NCBI GenBank assembly: GCA_028768525.1 | Contig: CP054837.1 | Coordinates: forward strand, 4,956,001 to 5,020,000 | Direction of reading: 5' to 3' | Source of the DNA: Desulfobacter sp. | GTDB lineage: Bacteria; Desulfobacterota; Desulfobacteria; Desulfobacterales; Desulfobacteraceae | DNA length: 64,000 bases | Shown here: one piece after another, positions 33,290-41,765 of the stretch | Position numbering within the stretch: position 1 is the stretch's first letter | Layout of the letters: each line of letters starts with the position of its first letter | The notes under the pieces: generated by a model | Database searches by the model: none | What the model saw: the letters and a program-made list of their open reading frames with translations, nothing else | Told to the model about the DNA's origin: nothing | Program-made: the position numbers and the translations under genes

Positions 33290-35209
33290 ATGGGACTTAA
33301 AGAAGAACTGGAAGAAAAAGCGGAAGAGTGTGATGCGCCGGAAGAGTATATTGGCGTAGCCAAAGAAATCGTTGCAGGACTTGATGACAAAGAATGGGCC
33401 GCCGAACTCCTTGAAGAAGGGGCTGAGTGGGCCGAAACCTATGCCGATGCCGTGACCTATGCCGAAGCCGCAAAAGAGATCATCGGCGATGACGACGTGG
33501 TGAGCACCTTCCTGGAAAACGGCAAAATGCTCTGCACCAAACCGGCCGACTTCCTGGCCCTGGGCGGTGCCGCCGGCAAGCTGGGCCTTGACGATATGGC
33601 CAAGGAAATCAGCGAATCCGCCATGAGCAAATGCACCAAGCTCACCGATTTTCTGGAACTGAGCAACCACCTGGCCACCGAGGCCAATGATCCTGAAATG
33701 GCCCAGAGCGTGCTGGACAAGGCCTTTGACAAATGTAAGACCCCGGCTGATTTTGTTGCCTTTGCCAAGGCCATGCTGGATATGTTCAAGGACGCTGACA
33801 AGGCCAAAGGCGTGTACGAAAAAGGCATGGAAGCCGCCAAGACCGCAGCCGATTTCCAGGCCCTGGCCGCCGGCGCCATTGCCGATCTGGATGACAAAGA
33901 CCTGGCCCGTGCTATTTTTGAGAAAGCCGTGGCTTCCCTGGAAAAGGGCGACGAACTGCTCAAGTTTGCCGAAGTGGTTAAGGAACAGCTGGACGACAAG
34001 GATTTCCTCCTCTCCGTATTCAAAAAAGCCGAAGAGCAGTACACTGGGTTCTCAGATTACCTGAAACTGGCCAAGGCCGGTTTTGAGGCCACCGGCGACA
34101 AAGCATTTGCCTCCAGCGTGTATCAGAAGGCTGCCGCCACCGGCCCGGACTGTGCCCAGCTGGTATCCCTCTCCCTGGCACTGGCCAAGGACCTGGGTGA
34201 CAATGCCGCCGCCATCCCCGTGCTGAAACAGGCTGAAGAAGCCATCAAGAACAACGATGACTTCATCAAAGTGGCCGACGCCGTTGTTGACGTGGCTGCC
34301 GATGATAAAGAATGGGCAGAAGCCTGCGCCTTCCAGAAAGCAAAACGGGAAGAGTTCAAAAAACTTTACAACGATTTCAGCATCAGGGAAGGCGAATACA
34401 AGACCTGCGCCCCCATGCGCGCCCTGGCCGCCGAAGTGGTTGCGGAAACCGGCGACACCTATTATGCCGCCAAACTGTACAAGATGGCTGAAGAACTCAC
34501 CATTCATTTCTCCGACGCCATCAAGCTGGCCGATGCCGTTAATGCCGACCTGGGGAATGCCGAATGGGTAAAAGCCATTTACCAGGGCCTCCTGGACAAG
34601 TGCAAGAGCTTCGGCGACTACAATACCCTGACCACGGCTATCGCTGCCACCCTTAAGGACGATGCCTGGGTTAAGGAAATTTACACCGGCCTGGGCAACA
34701 AGGTTGCTGGCAACGGCGACCGGATCAAACTGGCTGCAGTGGCCATTGAAAAGTTTAACGATAAAGACTGGGCCGCCAGCCTGCTGGAAGCCGCTGAAAA
34801 GGCCTGCACCACCATGTACGATTATACCTTTGTGGCCGGTGCCGCCCTCAACCTGCTGGACGACCGTGCCAAAGCCATGGCTCTCTACGACACTGCAGAA
34901 AGCCTGTGCAACGACAAGTCCGAATATGCCAAACTGGTGGGAATGGTTCAGGGACAGACCACGGATAAGTCCATCATCTCCGGTCTCCTGGCCAAGGCCG
35001 GCGAAAAACTGACCAAGTTCAACGATCTGATTTTCCTGGCTGAAACCTATATTCTGGTTGCCGGCGATGCCGATGCCGCTGCTGCGGTTTACGAAGAAGC
35101 CGAAAACAAGGCGCTTTCCAACGAAGCCCTCTCCCAGCTGGGCACCAGCATCCAGGGCCGGATGAAGGATACCAAGTGGGCATCCAGAGTCCTGGCTAAA
35201 ATTGGTTAA
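33290..35209 (+). CDS. 639-residue cytoplasmic alpha-solenoid of ~18 34-residue TPR/HAT-like repeats
   Basis: The whole protein is a run of about eighteen units of 34 residues with the pattern (A/S)(V/I)(Y/L/F)-x-K-A at the start, D(Y/F)xxLA in the middle and DDKxWA at the end. One unit near residue 350-395 is expanded. The period and helix pattern are those of TPR or HAT repeats, which make curved protein-binding scaffolds. The protein is acidic and has no signal peptide or membrane helix. AAGGAGAAATT gives a strong ribosome site, and the gene has its own upstream region and downstream terminator, so it is a single-gene unit, possibly highly expressed. I do not recognise a named family, and the partner is unknown. 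Confidence 0.85.
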   Translation: MGLKEELEEKAEECDAPEEYIGVAKEIVAGLDDKEWAAELLEEGAEWAETYADAVTYAEAAKEIIGDDDVVSTFLENGKMLCTKPADFLALGGAAGKLGLDDMAKEISESAMSKCTKLTDFLELSNHLATEANDPEMAQSVLDKAFDKCKTPADFVAFAKAMLDMFKDADKAKGVYEKGMEAAKTAADFQALAAGAIADLDDKDLARAIFEKAVASLEKGDELLKFAEVVKEQLDDKDFLLSVFKKAEEQYTGFSDYLKLAKAGFEATGDKAFASSVYQKAAATGPDCAQLVSLSLALAKDLGDNAAAIPVLKQAEEAIKNNDDFIKVADAVVDVAADDKEWAEACAFQKAKREEFKKLYNDFSIREGEYKTCAPMRALAAEVVAETGDTYYAAKLYKMAEELTIHFSDAIKLADAVNADLGNAEWVKAIYQGLLDKCKSFGDYNTLTTAIAATLKDDAWVKEIYTGLGNKVAGNGDRIKLAAVAIEKFNDKDWAASLLEAAEKACTTMYDYTFVAGAALNLLDDRAKAMALYDTAESLCNDKSEYAKLVGMVQGQTTDKSIISGLLAKAGEKLTKFNDLIFLAETYILVAGDADAAAAVYEEAENKALSNEALSQLGTSIQGRMKDTKWASRVLAKIG

Positions 35210-35287
35210 CCTTGAATGAATTGATAAAAAGTTATGCATTACAAACTTTTTTGTTGACACAATGAAAGATAATGAGTAGGTTATGTC

Positions 35288-35385
35288 CAGTGCCATTTTT
35301 GATGCTTAGAAAACTGGCTCCATAACCTCCTTATTATACCCTGTAAAACGGCCGCCGGAATTTGCCACCCGGCGGCCGTTTTATA
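35288..35385 (+). ncRNA. Candidate small RNA with an exposed anti-Shine-Dalgarno stretch
   Basis: A TTGACA hexamer at 35254-35259 could start a transcript near 35288 (the -10 at 17 nt, TAGGTT, is poor). The RNA would hold a small hairpin (CCAGT/ACTGG, 35287-35317) and an unpaired stretch with ACCTCCTT (35325-35332), complementary to ribosome sites. It would end in a very strong terminator. It lies in the 346-nt gap after the solenoid gene. Alternatively this is only the 3' untranslated region of that gene. Confidence 0.35.
35345..35385. terminator. Strong Rho-independent terminator
   Basis: AAAACGGCCGCCGG (35345-35358) pairs perfectly with CCGGCGGCCGTTTT (35369-35382) and runs into TTTTATATTTT. 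The A-rich left side makes it work on both strands. It ends the solenoid gene and/or the candidate small RNA. Confidence 0.9.
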
Positions 35386-35555
35386 TTTTGAGCGGCCACA
35401 TCATTGGGAATAGATGATTGATGTTTTTCCTTTATGCCCCATCCCGTATCTGATATGAATATGGAAGGATCCAAAAGTCGTAAAAAAGTTAGAATCGGCA
35501 TCTTGCGCATTAAAACATAGGCGGTCTCGTGATGATCACACACCGAGGCGTTATT

Positions 35556-36311
35556 ATGGGAACACTCAAAAAATTCGTGTTATGCCTGGCCCTCTTAACC
35601 ATGTCCGGCGTCCATGCGTCCGCCGGCGAAATTGTGATTGCATACATCGAACGCCCGCCGTTTTATTATACCGAGAATTCAAGCGTAAAAGGCATATTGT
35701 CGGATCTGACAAACGAGATATTTAAAACCGCCGGAATACCGCATTCATGGCAGTCATTGCCGCCAAACCGTATTCTTTCTATGTTTCAATACACGGATTG
35801 TGCGGTATGCTCACCCGGTTGGTTTTTCAAAGCGGACCGGCTGTCATTTGCAAATTTTACCCTGGCCATTTATCAAAACACCCCCCTTTCAGTCCTCGTT
35901 CTCAAGCAAGCAAAAAGCAGGTTTGATAAATACGAGTCGCTTACCGCCTTATTCTCAGATCGATCAATGACCATGGGGACGGTCGCCACATACCGGTATA
36001 GCGGGTATATAGACCAGCAGATCATCAGGTATCATCCAAGGCAGATAAAAGTATCTTCTTCCGCCGCTCAATTGATAGCGATGATTTTGAAAAAACGTAT
36101 TGATTATATCATCATCGCACCGATGGAGGCGGAATCCCTGATTAATGAAGCGGGGCTAAAGCAGTCCCTCTTTGATTTGCTTGCGTTCCCTGATATCCCC
36201 CCAGGCAATAAGCGGTATCTCATGTGCAATAAGTCTGTGGATAAAGCCACGATTGATGCCCTCAACACAGCGATCAGGCAGTTGGTTAAACCGGAAATCT
36301 GGGGTGAATGA
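35556..36311 (+). CDS. Exported solute-binding protein family 3-like
   Basis: 251 residues from ATG 35556 (GAGG upstream; an ATG at 35529 would put nine extra residues before a proper signal peptide). The signal peptide ends near VHASAGE, and the mature part follows the extracellular solute-binding family 3 pattern: IVIAYIERPPFYY, then two alpha/beta lobes with MGTVATYRYSGYI. No permease or ATPase gene is adjacent. Such orphan proteins occur both as stray transporter parts and as sensory proteins. AT-richer than the surrounding genes. Confidence 0.75.
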   Translation: MGTLKKFVLCLALLTMSGVHASAGEIVIAYIERPPFYYTENSSVKGILSDLTNEIFKTAGIPHSWQSLPPNRILSMFQYTDCAVCSPGWFFKADRLSFANFTLAIYQNTPLSVLVLKQAKSRFDKYESLTALFSDRSMTMGTVATYRYSGYIDQQIIRYHPRQIKVSSSAAQLIAMILKKRIDYIIIAPMEAESLINEAGLKQSLFDLLAFPDIPPGNKRYLMCNKSVDKATIDALNTAIRQLVKPEIWGE

Positions 36312-36449
36312 ATCTACAATATTCCCCCCTATCCGGAATGCCCCTCCGTCAGTGCAGAACCCTCCTTGTATTTCAGCTTCTCCCGCCCTGGGTTGACTTT
36401 AAATCTCCTTCTGATTTATCCTGAAGCTCATCCAACAAGGCCAAATAAT

Positions 36450-37256
36450 ATGAAAAAAATAAACTATCTGATTCTATTGTTGCTTATCGTCAACCTAGGC
36501 ACAGCAGGGGCGGTAAATTCAGAATTATTGATAAATACCCTGGAAGAGTTTCCCGGAAGTTTTACGGACAGTTCAGGGCGTCTTACCGGTATTTCTGTTG
36601 ATGTGGTGAGAGAGATACAAAGGCGGATCGGCAACACAGATCCCATACGAAAGTATCCTTGGGCCAGAACCTACCGGAATGCCCTTAAACAGCCCAATGT
36701 CGTTGCGTTTACTGCCACAAGAACAAAGGAAAGGGAAAATAAATTCCACTGGATCACCAGGATTACCAGAATCAGGTACAGTTTCTTTATCCGAAAAGGC
36801 GCATCGATATCCATTACCACCTTGGACGATGCAAAATCCCTGAAATCCATCGGGGTGATGCGGTCCTCTGTATGGGAACAATTACTGGAATCCAAAGGGT
36901 TCGCAAACCTTGATCCGGTGTCGACCCATGAATTAAATGTAAAAAAACTGATAGGGAACAGAGTTTCCGCCATGTATTTTGCTTCCGCAGGCCTTTTAAA
37001 TGTCTGCCGGAAACCGGAAATGGACTGCAATGACATATATCCCATATTCACAACCAACACCGTGGAATCCTATATCATCATATCTAAAAACGGCACTCCG
37101 ATGACAATGGTCAACCAGTGGAAAAAAGCGGCAGAGGAGATAAAGAATGACGGGACCTTTGAGGCCATTGCACTTAAATGGGTTCGTTACATGGAATTAA
37201 ACGGGTTTGGTTCCCATTATTCTGACGGTGCCTTCAATCTATGGAGAAAAAAATGA
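36450..37256 (+). CDS. Second exported solute-binding family 3-like protein
   Basis: 268 residues from ATG 36450, giving a signal peptide (MKKINYLILLLLIVNLGTAGA); the open frame before it has no ribosome site. The mature part shows LTGISVDVVREIQRRIG, YPWARTYRNAL and VVAFTATRTKERENKFHW, which is the family 3 pattern seen in many proteobacterial periplasmic proteins. It follows a related protein by 138 nt and has no transport partner. Ligand unknown. Like its neighbour it is AT-rich compared with the window. Confidence 0.78.
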   Translation: MKKINYLILLLLIVNLGTAGAVNSELLINTLEEFPGSFTDSSGRLTGISVDVVREIQRRIGNTDPIRKYPWARTYRNALKQPNVVAFTATRTKERENKFHWITRITRIRYSFFIRKGASISITTLDDAKSLKSIGVMRSSVWEQLLESKGFANLDPVSTHELNVKKLIGNRVSAMYFASAGLLNVCRKPEMDCNDIYPIFTTNTVESYIIISKNGTPMTMVNQWKKAAEEIKNDGTFEAIALKWVRYMELNGFGSHYSDGAFNLWRKK

Positions 37257-37287
37257 TCAGGTGAAAAAACAGAGGAAGGGGGGGGAG

Positions 37288-37364
37288 TGGCAGGCCAGGA
37301 GAGAATCGAACTCCCAACATCCGGTTTTGGAGACCGGCGCTCTACCAATTGGAGCTACTGGCCT
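37288..37364 (-). tRNA. tRNA-Trp(CCA)
   Basis: Read on the minus strand the sequence folds as a full cloverleaf: acceptor AGGCCAG/CTGGCCT, a D-arm, the anticodon stem CCGGT/ACCGG with loop CTCCAAA (anticodon CCA), and a T-arm with GTTCGATTC. The genome encodes the CCA tail. No integrase or attachment duplicate is seen at its 3' end. Confidence 0.95.
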
Positions 37365-37594
37365 GCACGAGGTCCTGAATATATCACAATGGCCGGACAA
37401 TGCAAGACGGGAATGGTGTTTTTTTTGAAAAAAAGGTCCCGGGGAAAGGGGAGGGCAGCGGTTATGGGCGGGCAAGGTGTGAAATATATTGACCATCGGG
37501 CCCATCTGTCATATGAATTCCGGGAAGGCCGGAAACGGATTCCCGGCCCCTCGGATTGAATTTTACATTTCGCCCCATTCACAAAGGAATTGCC

Positions 37595-39502
37595 ATGGCC
37601 CGATCCTCCCAGTCCGTTCCGCCGCCGGAAAATCACAACCAGTTCAGCCTCCTGGGCAAGAAACGGTTTGCCCCTTTCTTCTGGACCCAGTTTGCCGGGG
37701 CCTTTAACGACAATGTGTACAAGAATGTCCTCATTCTCATGATCGCCTTCCAGTCCGCTGCCGGGGCAGGGGGCAACTCCGACATCCTCATCAACCTGGC
37801 GGCCGGGCTATTTATCCTGCCCTTTTTCCTCTTTTCCGCCTTTGCCGGCCAGGTGGCGGATAAATATGAAAAATCCGGACTGATACGGAAAATCAAGCTG
37901 GCCGAGATCCTTATCATGGCCTGTGCGGCCTTTGCTCTTTATTACGAGCAGACGGCCCTGCTGCTGGTACTCCTGTTTTTCATGGGCACCCAGTCCACCT
38001 TTTTCGGGCCGGTGAAGTACAGCATCATGCCCCAGCACCTGGACGACACCGAAATTATCGGGGGCAACGCCCTGGTGGAAATGGGCACCTTTGTTTCCAT
38101 TCTCCTGGGCACCATCGGCGGCGGCATCCTGGTGAACCAGGGCCGGGGATGGGCGGCGGCTGCCGTCATTGCCACGGCCCTGGCCGGATGGCTGGTGAGC
38201 CGTAAAATTCCTGTGGCCGATCCGGCAAGCCCCGGTCTGAAAGTCTCCTGGAATCTTTTTACCCAGTCCGTGGACATCATTAAACTGGCCCGGAAGGACC
38301 GGGTGGTCTATCTCTCCATCATGGGCATTTCCTGGTTCTGGTTTCTGGGGGCCTGCTACCTGACCCAGATTCCCAATTTTACCAAGAATGTGCTTTTCGG
38401 GTCCGAAAATGTGGCCACCCTGCTGCTGACCATGTTTTCCATCGGCATCGGGGCCGGTTCCCTGCTCTGCGAGTGGCTCTCGGGCAAAAAAGTGGAATAC
38501 GGCCTGGTGCCCATCGGCTCCCTTGGCCTGAGTATTTTCGGGCTTGACCTGGCCATGGCCTACAAGGGGACGGACCCGGGGGTATTGATGGGGCTGGCGG
38601 ATTTTTTAAGGACTCCGGGCAGTATCCGGGTGCTGGCCGACCTGGTGCTCATCGGTGTTTTCGGCGGGATCTATATTGTACCCCTCTTTGCCCTGGTCCA
38701 GACCCGGAGCCTGCCCCGATACCGGTCCCGGATTATTGCGGCCAACAATATCATCAATGCCCTGCTCATGGTCCTGGCCGCCGTGGCCGGAGCGGTTTTT
38801 CTCGGGGTGGCCGGGCTGACCATTCCCCAGTTTTTCATCGTTATCGTGCTCATGAATATTGCCGTGGCCGTGTTCATCTATACCCTGGTGCCGGAATTCA
38901 CCATGCGCTGCCTGGTCTGGGTCCTCACCCATATCATCTACCGGATCAAACATGAGAATCTCCACCTGATCCCCGCCGAGGGCCCGGCGGTCATCGTCTG
39001 CAACCATGTCAGCTATGTGGACGCCCTGGTGGTGGCCAGCCTCTGCCGGCGGCCGGCCCGGTTCGTCATGGACAAGGCCATCTTCAAAATTCCGGTGCTC
39101 AATTTTATTTTCAGGACTGCCAGGGCCATTCCCATTGCCGCCAGGAAAAAGGACCCCGAACTCTATGAAAAGGCCTTTGAATCCATATCCCAGGCCCTGG
39201 AGGATGGGGATATCGTCTGCATCTTTCCCGAAGGCCGGCTGACCACCGACGGCGACATGGGCGAGTTCCGCAGCGGCATCGAAAAAATTCTGGCCCGGAA
39301 CCCCGTTCCCGTGGTGCCTTCGGCCCTGAGGGGGCTGTGGGGCAGCTTTTTCAGCCACAAGGGTGGGGGCGCCCTGATGAAGCTTCCCAGACGGTTTTTT
39401 TCAAAAATCGAGTACCGGGTGGGGCCGGTGATTGCCCCTGAAAATGCCGGGGCAGATTATCTCCGCGGGGTGGTGGCCCAATTGCGGGGGGACCGGCGAT
39501 AG
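37595..39502 (+). CDS. MFS lysophospholipid-transporter-like domain fused to PlsC acyltransferase
   Basis: 635 residues from ATG 37595 (AAAGGAA upstream). The first ~420 residues are a 12-helix MFS domain of LplT type (FAGAFNDNVYKNV near the start). The C-terminal ~200 residues are a PlsC domain with NHVSYVD (HX4D) and FPEGRLTTDG. E. coli splits this job between LplT, which flips lysophospholipid inward, and Aas, which re-acylates it. Here the acyl-ACP ligase part of Aas is missing, so the acyl donor must be supplied ready-made as acyl-ACP or acyl-CoA. The fused arrangement is known in several bacteria. It starts a three-gene plus-strand group. Confidence 0.9.
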   Translation: MARSSQSVPPPENHNQFSLLGKKRFAPFFWTQFAGAFNDNVYKNVLILMIAFQSAAGAGGNSDILINLAAGLFILPFFLFSAFAGQVADKYEKSGLIRKIKLAEILIMACAAFALYYEQTALLLVLLFFMGTQSTFFGPVKYSIMPQHLDDTEIIGGNALVEMGTFVSILLGTIGGGILVNQGRGWAAAAVIATALAGWLVSRKIPVADPASPGLKVSWNLFTQSVDIIKLARKDRVVYLSIMGISWFWFLGACYLTQIPNFTKNVLFGSENVATLLLTMFSIGIGAGSLLCEWLSGKKVEYGLVPIGSLGLSIFGLDLAMAYKGTDPGVLMGLADFLRTPGSIRVLADLVLIGVFGGIYIVPLFALVQTRSLPRYRSRIIAANNIINALLMVLAAVAGAVFLGVAGLTIPQFFIVIVLMNIAVAVFIYTLVPEFTMRCLVWVLTHIIYRIKHENLHLIPAEGPAVIVCNHVSYVDALVVASLCRRPARFVMDKAIFKIPVLNFIFRTARAIPIAARKKDPELYEKAFESISQALEDGDIVCIFPEGRLTTDGDMGEFRSGIEKILARNPVPVVPSALRGLWGSFFSHKGGGALMKLPRRFFSKIEYRVGPVIAPENAGADYLRGVVAQLRGDRR

Positions 39503-39523
39503 CCCGCCGCTCCCGGGGACTCA

Positions 39524-41755
39524 ATGGCATTCAGGATCCCAATGAAAGGTAAATTTCCATTGAAATCTTTATTTTCATGGCCCCACCTGCCCGTGCACAT
39601 GCTCATGGGCGTCCTGGTGGTATCCAGCCTGACGGCGGTGCAGAGCCATCCCAAATGGGCGGGGATATGCCTGCTGCTCTGGGCGGGGTATCTGGCCGGG
39701 CTCCGGGCGGCGGTAAAACTGCCGGGTTCCAATACCGGCATCCTTGCCCGGTCCCTGGTGTCCATCCTTTTTATTCTCAGCCTTTACATGGTGCTTGCCG
39801 GCCTGGTGTTTGATGTGATTCCCTGGGATGGTGACCCGGTTTTATCGGCCCTGGACAGATTGATTTTTATGGGCGGCTCCCCCGTGGTTTTTTTATCGCA
39901 GTTTGCCACCCCAAAGGTGGTGGAGGCTTTCAGTATCGCCTACGGCGGCTTTATCCCCTATCTTTATTTTTCCATTTTTTTGTGCCTTCTGGGGCGGGAG
40001 GCGGATGAACGGGCGGTTTTTGTCACGGCCCTGACCCTGACCTATGCCCTCAGCTTTCTGGGCTACCTGCTGGTGCCGGCAAAGGGGCCGGTGGTGTTCA
40101 TGGCCAATGCGTTTGATGCGGCCCTCAGGGGCGGGTTCTTTCACGGCCTCGTCCTGAAGACCATTGAAAACGCAGGAGGACCCCACGGGGCATTCCCCAG
40201 CCTCCACATCGGCGCCACCTGGTTTATCTGTTTTTATGAGATCCGGCGGGGGCAGCTGCGGGGGCTATTGTATATCCCACTGGCCCTGGGTATCTTTTTC
40301 GCCACCATGCTGCTGCGCTATCATTATTTCATCGATCTTGCCGCAGGGTTTGCCATTGCCTCCTTTTCAGTGGTGGCGGCGGAAAAAATACATGGGATGC
40401 ATCGCCCCCGCTCGACTGTTTTTGCACGGGTCTGCCGGTTTTTCATCCACCATTTTTTCGGCGGGGTCCAGGTCCGGGGGCTGGCCCACCTGCCGGAGCC
40501 GGGCCGGCCCGTTCTTCTGGTCAGCAACCATGCCAACGCCTTTGTGGACCCCTTTGCCATTTCAGCGGCCATAGGCCGTTCCCTGAAGCTTACGGCCAAG
40601 GCCGCCCTCTGGAAAAATCCATTGATCCGTTCCGTATCAGGGGTTTTGGGCATCATCCCCCTGTCCCGGGCCCGGGACAGCCAGGACAAGGAGCACAGGA
40701 GGCAGAACCGGGAGGCGTTCCGCCATTGTTTCAGGGCACTGGACCGCAGTGAAATCCTCTGTTTTTTTCCCGAGGGAAAGAGCCATTCCAATCCCTCCAT
40801 GATGCCCTTCAAGACCGGGGCGGCCCGGCTGGCCCTTGAATATGCAGCCGCCCGCCCGGACGGCGGGGGGCTGGTGATCCTGCCGGCGGGCCTGTTTTAT
40901 GGGGGCAAGGCAGAATTCGGGTCCCGGATCATGGTGGAGATCGGTGCGCCAATTGACCCGGCTCAATGGATTATCCCCGGTGCTTCTCCGGACCACAGAG
41001 CGCTGACCCAAACGCTGGAAAAAGAGATATCCGCTTTGACGGTCCAGGCGGAAAACAAAGGGGATGCCGAGCTTCTGGTATGGCTTAGCGAGATTTACCA
41101 GCGGATGAACCGCATGCCGTTGCCGGTGGATCAGGGGGACCGGCTGCCGGCGCATTTTATCCGGACGGCCCGTTACCTCATTGAGAATTATTACCGGCTG
41201 CCGGACACCCGGGAGATCCGGGGTATAAAACAGGACGCCATCTCCCTGAAAACCGAACAGGAGGCCCTGGGCATCAGTGCCGAAAATCTTTTTTTGCCGG
41301 TCCGGTTCTGGCGGGCGGTGTTCTTTGTGTTCCGGGAGGCGGAAATCCTGGCCTTGGGCGCACTGATCTGTGGGGCGGCGGCCCTGGTCAATGGTCTTCC
41401 CTTTCTTGCCCTTGCCGCCCTGGTGCGGGGCATGTCCAAAGATGAAGACCATTGGGCCACCAATTACCTGTTTTACGGCACGGCCCTGTTTGTATTATGG
41501 TACGGCTGTGCCGGTGCCGCCTGTTTTGCATTTTTCGGGCCCCAGGCCGTTGTACTGGCACCGGCCCTGATACCGGGCGGGATATTCTCCACCTATTTTG
41601 CCCTGCGCTATTGGATGAGATTAAAGCTGACGGTGAAGCGGCTGAGGACCTTTATGCTTTTTCTGATTTTTCCCCGGCTGCAGGGCCATTTGATTCAAAA
41701 GCGGCGGGAACTGGTGGCAAAACTTCTGGAAATTAAAGAAACATATAATATGTAA
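39524..41755 (+). CDS. PAP2-family phosphatase/transferase fused to PlsC acyltransferase
   Basis: 743 residues. The N-terminal half has 6-7 membrane helices and PAP2 motifs: VPAKGPV, the central GAFPSLHIG and the last RYHYFIDLAAG. This matches the PAP2_3/inositol-phosphorylceramide-synthase-like branch. The middle (about 305-520) is a PlsC domain with NHANAFVDP (HX4D) and FPEGKSHSN. A further helical/membrane end follows (about 610-740). It could both remove a phosphate or headgroup and re-acylate a lipid; the substrate is not known. The gene is 21 nt after the MFS-PlsC gene and 10 nt before the next, so they form an operon. Confidence 0.88.
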   Translation: MAFRIPMKGKFPLKSLFSWPHLPVHMLMGVLVVSSLTAVQSHPKWAGICLLLWAGYLAGLRAAVKLPGSNTGILARSLVSILFILSLYMVLAGLVFDVIPWDGDPVLSALDRLIFMGGSPVVFLSQFATPKVVEAFSIAYGGFIPYLYFSIFLCLLGREADERAVFVTALTLTYALSFLGYLLVPAKGPVVFMANAFDAALRGGFFHGLVLKTIENAGGPHGAFPSLHIGATWFICFYEIRRGQLRGLLYIPLALGIFFATMLLRYHYFIDLAAGFAIASFSVVAAEKIHGMHRPRSTVFARVCRFFIHHFFGGVQVRGLAHLPEPGRPVLLVSNHANAFVDPFAISAAIGRSLKLTAKAALWKNPLIRSVSGVLGIIPLSRARDSQDKEHRRQNREAFRHCFRALDRSEILCFFPEGKSHSNPSMMPFKTGAARLALEYAAARPDGGGLVILPAGLFYGGKAEFGSRIMVEIGAPIDPAQWIIPGASPDHRALTQTLEKEISALTVQAENKGDAELLVWLSEIYQRMNRMPLPVDQGDRLPAHFIRTARYLIENYYRLPDTREIRGIKQDAISLKTEQEALGISAENLFLPVRFWRAVFFVFREAEILALGALICGAAALVNGLPFLALAALVRGMSKDEDHWATNYLFYGTALFVLWYGCAGAACFAFFGPQAVVLAPALIPGGIFSTYFALRYWMRLKLTVKRLRTFMLFLIFPRLQGHLIQKRRELVAKLLEIKETYNM

Positions 41756-41765
41756 AGGGGTGCCC

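Noticed and set aside
37288..37364. tRNA-Trp as an integration site for a mobile element
   Set aside because: No integrase, and no second copy of the tRNA 3' end within view.
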